Shown here: positions 61,285 to 64,000 of the stretch, one piece after another
How positions within the stretch are numbered: the stretch's first letter is position 1
Layout of the letters: every line of letters starts with the position of its first letter
From: Bacteroidetes bacterium GWC2_46_850
GTDB taxonomy: Bacteria; Bacteroidota; Bacteroidia; Bacteroidales; Dysgonomonadaceae
Assembly (NCBI GenBank): GCA_001768325.1
Contig: MENQ01000024.1
Span: 248,001-312,000 of the forward strand
DNA: 64,000 bases
Direction: 5' to 3'
Notes under the pieces: generated by a model
The model's database searches: none
What the model saw: only the letters and a program-made list of their open reading frames with translations
What the model was told of the DNA's origin: nothing
Made by a program: the position numbers and the translations under genes

Positions 61285-62370
61285 ATGAAACAGACCCCAT
61301 TTACCGATTTGCATATTGCTCTGGGAGCAAAAATGCATGAATTTGCCGGATACAACATGCCCATTGAATATTCCGGCATCATTGATGAACATCTCACCGT
61401 GGTGAATGGCGTGGGGGTGTTCGACGTATCTCACATGGGTGAGTTTTGGGTTAAGGGACCCAAAGCACTGGAGTTGCTGCAAAGGGTGGGCAGCAATGAT
61501 GCTTCCAAACTGCAGCCGGGAAAAGCACAATACAGCTGTTTTGTGAATGAAACGGGCGGTATTGTGGATGATTTTATCGTCTATCAGTTTGAACCGGAGA
61601 AATATCTCCTTGTGGTGAATGCGGCCAACATAGAAAAGGATTGGAACTGGTGCCTGCAGCACAACACCATGGAAGCAGAACTGGAGAATGCTTCCGGTTG
61701 GATGGCGCAGCTGGCCATACAGGGACCAAAAGCGACGGAATTGCTGCAAAGACTGACTCCGGTCGATCTCTCCGCCATTCCTTATTATGCGTTTACCACA
61801 GGTTCGTTTGCAGACGTGGAGAATGTGATTATCTCCAACACTGGATATACCGGTGCTGGCGGCTTTGAGCTCTATTTCTATCCAGAACAGGGTCGTAAAA
61901 TTTGGGATGCCCTCTTTAAAACAGGTGCTGCATACGGCTTGAAACCCATTGGCCTGGGTGCCCGTGACACGCTGCGTCTGGAGATGGGCTTCTGTCTCTA
62001 CGGGAACGATCTGGACGACACGACAACCCCACTGCAGGCCGGTTTGGGATGGATTACCAAGTTCGCAGAAAACAAACCGTTTGTCGGTCGGGATGTGCTG
62101 GAAAAGGAAAAGACCGAAGGGGTATCCCGCAAGTTATGTTGTTTTGAACTGCTGGAGAAAGGTATTCCCCGTCATGGATATGATATCGTGAATGCTGCCG
62201 GTGAGGAGATCGGCCAGGTTACCTCGGGCACCATCTCGCCGGTGCTGAAGAGCGGCATCGGCATGGGATACGTGAAGCCGGAATATGCAAAAGCAGAAAC
62301 TGAATTTTTTATCCGAATACGCAATAAAAACCTGAAAGCGCAAGTTGTAAAACCACCTTTTAGAAAATAA
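61285..62370 (+). CDS. gcvT: Glycine cleavage system T protein (aminomethyltransferase)
   Basis: 361 residues. Transfers the methylene group of glycine from the lipoyl H protein to tetrahydrofolate and releases ammonia. [27 protein letters not shown] is the conserved start, [13 protein letters not shown] contains the catalytic Asp region, and [17 protein letters not shown] and [17 protein letters not shown] bind folate. GcvH and GcvP genes are not in the window. It starts two bases after a repeat element and ends 35 bases before the YbhN-like gene. Confidence 0.96.
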   Translation: MKQTPFTDLHIALGAKMHEFAGYNMPIEYSGIIDEHLTVVNGVGVFDVSHMGEFWVKGPKALELLQRVGSNDASKLQPGKAQYSCFVNETGGIVDDFIVYQFEPEKYLLVVNAANIEKDWNWCLQHNTMEAELENASGWMAQLAIQGPKATELLQRLTPVDLSAIPYYAFTTGSFADVENVIISNTGYTGAGGFELYFYPEQGRKIWDALFKTGAAYGLKPIGLGARDTLRLEMGFCLYGNDLDDTTTPLQAGLGWITKFAENKPFVGRDVLEKEKTEGVSRKLCCFELLEKGIPRHGYDIVNAAGEEIGQVTSGTISPVLKSGIGMGYVKPEYAKAETEFFIRIRNKNLKAQVVKPPFRK

Positions 62371-62405
62371 TATTCCGTTTCATAGGTGATGAGGGCTACT
62401 CCAAT

Positions 62406-63401
62406 ATGGCAAAAAAAGCAAAGGTCGCGCAAAATATATTCTTTCTTCTCGGTCTGCTTGCACTGGGAATCATGATCTATAAGATTGGTATCGACAGCCT
62501 CTGGCGCGATATCAAACAAACAGGCTGGTGGTTTGTACCCATCATCGGTCTCTGGGGTGTAATCTATCTCTTGAATACAATCTCTTGTAATCTCATCATT
62601 CAGGATGGAAGCCCTGAAGCGAAAAATGTGGGTTTTTTTAGACTGTTTAAGCTGATAATTAGTGGGTTTGCCATTAACTATATCACACCATTCGGACTCA
62701 TGGGAGGAGAGCCCTACAAGATCATCGAACTACAACCTACGCTGGGCATCCAGAAAGCAACCTCTTCCGTGTTGCTGGCTACCATGATGCATTTTGTCTC
62801 CCATTTTATCTTTTGGATGGTTTCCATCCCGCTACTACTTTTTCTGGTGCCTGTTCTTTCCGATACGGTTGAGCTGGGAATGATTCTCTCCAGCGCTACT
62901 TCTTTTCTGTTACTTCTCTGGGCTTATCGTGTGTATACGCGGGGAGGTGTGGACAGGGCCTTGATACTGGGTAGCAGGCTGCCTTTCGTAGGGAAGCGGA
63001 TCAGGACTTACAGGCAGCAGAACCAGGAAAAAATTGATCAGATGGATTATCTGATTGCCGATCTTTACCGGAACCGAAAAAAAGATTTTATAATTTCTCT
63101 TTTGCTGGAGCTATTTTCCCGTTTTTTAATCTGTGTCGAAGTCCTGCTGATGATGCAGGCAATTGGTTGGCCGGTTACATTCGGAGAGAGTGTATTGATT
63201 GAATCCATTCAGTCGCTCGTGGGAAACCTGCTGTTTTTTATGCCGATGCAGATGGGGTCACGCGAGGGAGGGATGATGATGGTTTATGGTATTTTGTCAA
63301 TACCTCTTTCTTATGCAGTGTTTGTGAGCCTGTGCAAACGCATCCGGGAGATCTTCTGGACGGTAGTGGGTGTCTTGCTGATCAAAGTGAGCCGTAACTG
63401 A
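62406..63401 (+). CDS. YbhN/UPF0104-family integral membrane protein (flippase-like)
   Basis: 331 residues with about eight membrane helices. Family: the transmembrane part of lysylphosphatidylglycerol synthase (LPG_synthase_TM), which moves lipids across the membrane. FGLMGGEPYKIIEL is the conserved G-G-E-P motif, and MPMQMGSREGGMMMVY is the second conserved segment, with Arg-Glu-Gly. The cytoplasmic aminoacyl-transferase domain of true MprF is absent, so it is a flippase-like protein, not a synthase. Substrate unknown. Convergent with the SDR gene 11 bases on. Confidence 0.88.
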   Translation: MAKKAKVAQNIFFLLGLLALGIMIYKIGIDSLWRDIKQTGWWFVPIIGLWGVIYLLNTISCNLIIQDGSPEAKNVGFFRLFKLIISGFAINYITPFGLMGGEPYKIIELQPTLGIQKATSSVLLATMMHFVSHFIFWMVSIPLLLFLVPVLSDTVELGMILSSATSFLLLLWAYRVYTRGGVDRALILGSRLPFVGKRIRTYRQQNQEKIDQMDYLIADLYRNRKKDFIISLLLELFSRFLICVEVLLMMQAIGWPVTFGESVLIESIQSLVGNLLFFMPMQMGSREGGMMMVYGILSIPLSYAVFVSLCKRIREIFWTVVGVLLIKVSRN

Positions 63402-63412
63402 TCTGTTTTTTG

Positions 63413-64000
63413 TTACATGTAGATCATCTTCTTTGTCATACCTCCATCGACCGTAAAATTCTGGCCGGTGATGAAACTATTTTCCGGATCCATCAAAAAC
63501 AGGACCATCCGTGCAATATCCCATGCATTGCCCACACGTCCTGCGGGGTGCTGCAAGTGGTCTTCCTTCGATAAGGGTATCTGCCGGGCTATCTTCTTTT
63601 TCTTTAATGCGGACACATCGATCCAACCCGGACTGATGCTGTTCACCCTTATGTCGGGCGCGAGGCTCACCGCCATAGAGTGGGTGAGCGAGAAGATGCC
63701 TCCTTTGGAAGCTGAATAAGATTCAGTATTTGCTTCCGACTGAAAGGCTCTGGTGGAACACATGTTCACGATCGATCCCTTTGTTTCTCTCAGAGATGGA
63801 GTAAGATACTTGCTGCAATAAAAAGTGCCGGTCAGGTTGGTCGCAATGGCACGGTTCCACTCGTCGGGGGTGAGTTCTTCCATCGGCTTGAAAATTTCAT
63901 ACACGGCATTGTTTACCAGTCCGTATGCCGGTCCGAATTCTTTGAGGGCTGCCCTGATGGATGATCGTACGCTCACCTCATTGGATACATCCGTGATAAA
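63413..64000 (-). CDS. Short-chain dehydrogenase/reductase, partial (5' end outside window)
   Basis: The frame is open to base 64000, so the first part, including the NAD(P)-binding TGxxxGxG motif, lies beyond the window. The visible 195 residues run from FITDVSNEVSVRSSI. Family marks: YGLVNNAVYE (NNA), NLTGTFYCSKYL, catalytic Ser in NMCSTRA, and YSASKGG (Tyr-x-x-x-Lys), then VNSISPGWID and FTVDGGMTKKMI at the C-terminus, the usual SDR ending. NAD(P)-dependent oxidoreductase of unknown substrate. Confidence 0.93.
   Translation of the reverse strand, partial: FITDVSNEVSVRSSIRAALKEFGPAYGLVNNAVYEIFKPMEELTPDEWNRAIATNLTGTFYCSKYLTPSLRETKGSIVNMCSTRAFQSEANTESYSASKGGIFSLTHSMAVSLAPDIRVNSISPGWIDVSALKKKKIARQIPLSKEDHLQHPAGRVGNAWDIARMVLFLMDPENSFITGQNFTVDGGMTKKMIYM

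Overview
The window is a stretch of a Bacteroidota chromosome, most likely order Bacteroidales (a Dysgonomonadaceae-like amino-acid and sugar fermenter is my best guess; the genus cannot be fixed). Supporting signs are hybrid sensor/AraC regulators, a GH33 sialidase, an anaerobic sulfatase-maturating enzyme, an ExbB/ExbD/ExbD operon with a separate TonB, a HU-like histone, lipoproteins with an SC-K lipobox, almost no Shine-Dalgarno sequences, and promoters of the Bacteroides TTTG/TAnnTTTG type (the SRP RNA promoter fits this exactly, with a 19-bp spacer).

Layout. 0-5 kb (+): oxidative half of the citrate cycle: aconitase (5' end cut by the window edge), an E. coli-type isocitrate dehydrogenase with NAD-type specificity residues, citrate synthase, and a eukaryotic-type NADP isocitrate dehydrogenase. 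5-7.3 kb (-): EF-G paralogue without the catalytic G3 histidine. 7.6-10.4 kb (+): Ca2+ P-type ATPase. 10.4-18.9 kb (+): hybrid two-component regulator, secreted beta-helix protein, ECF sigma factor and a very short FecR-like anti-sigma; it resembles a polysaccharide-utilisation locus without SusC/SusD. 19.1-22.6 kb (+): Na+-pumping biotin decarboxylase GAB operon whose carboxyltransferase has an altered active site. 22.7-28 kb (-): amino-acid oxidation module (iorA, iorB, paaK, ACT protein, aminotransferase). 28-36 kb (-): pnp, an OmpA porin, a 940-residue surface lipoprotein, an unknown protein and a HU-like protein. 36-44 kb: hybrid kinase without a sensor domain, thioredoxin-fold lipoprotein without CXXC, greA-HIT, htpG-coaA. 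44-51.6 kb: orphan ECF sigma, CaCA exchanger, Lon, TrmN6, sialidase, Hpt. 51.7-57.7 kb (+): TonB, prenyl synthase, unknown helical protein-TatD pair, tRNA-Ser(GGA), ExbB-membrane protein-ExbD-ExbD. 57.7-64 kb: sulfatase-maturating enzyme (-), DoxX, SRP RNA (-), PepT, GcvT, a YbhN-like membrane protein and a partial SDR (-).

Together the genes suggest an anaerobe that makes 2-oxoglutarate oxidatively, oxidises amino-acid-derived 2-oxoacids with ferredoxin, conserves energy with a Na+ decarboxylase pump, and harvests host or plant glycans. The strongest non-gene signals are a dispersed intergenic repeat family built of heptamers plus a conserved GCTCC/GGAGCAAT hairpin, an SRP RNA with an unusual apical loop, and an iorA leader with mutually exclusive hairpins. 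No insertion sequence, prophage or CRISPR array was seen.
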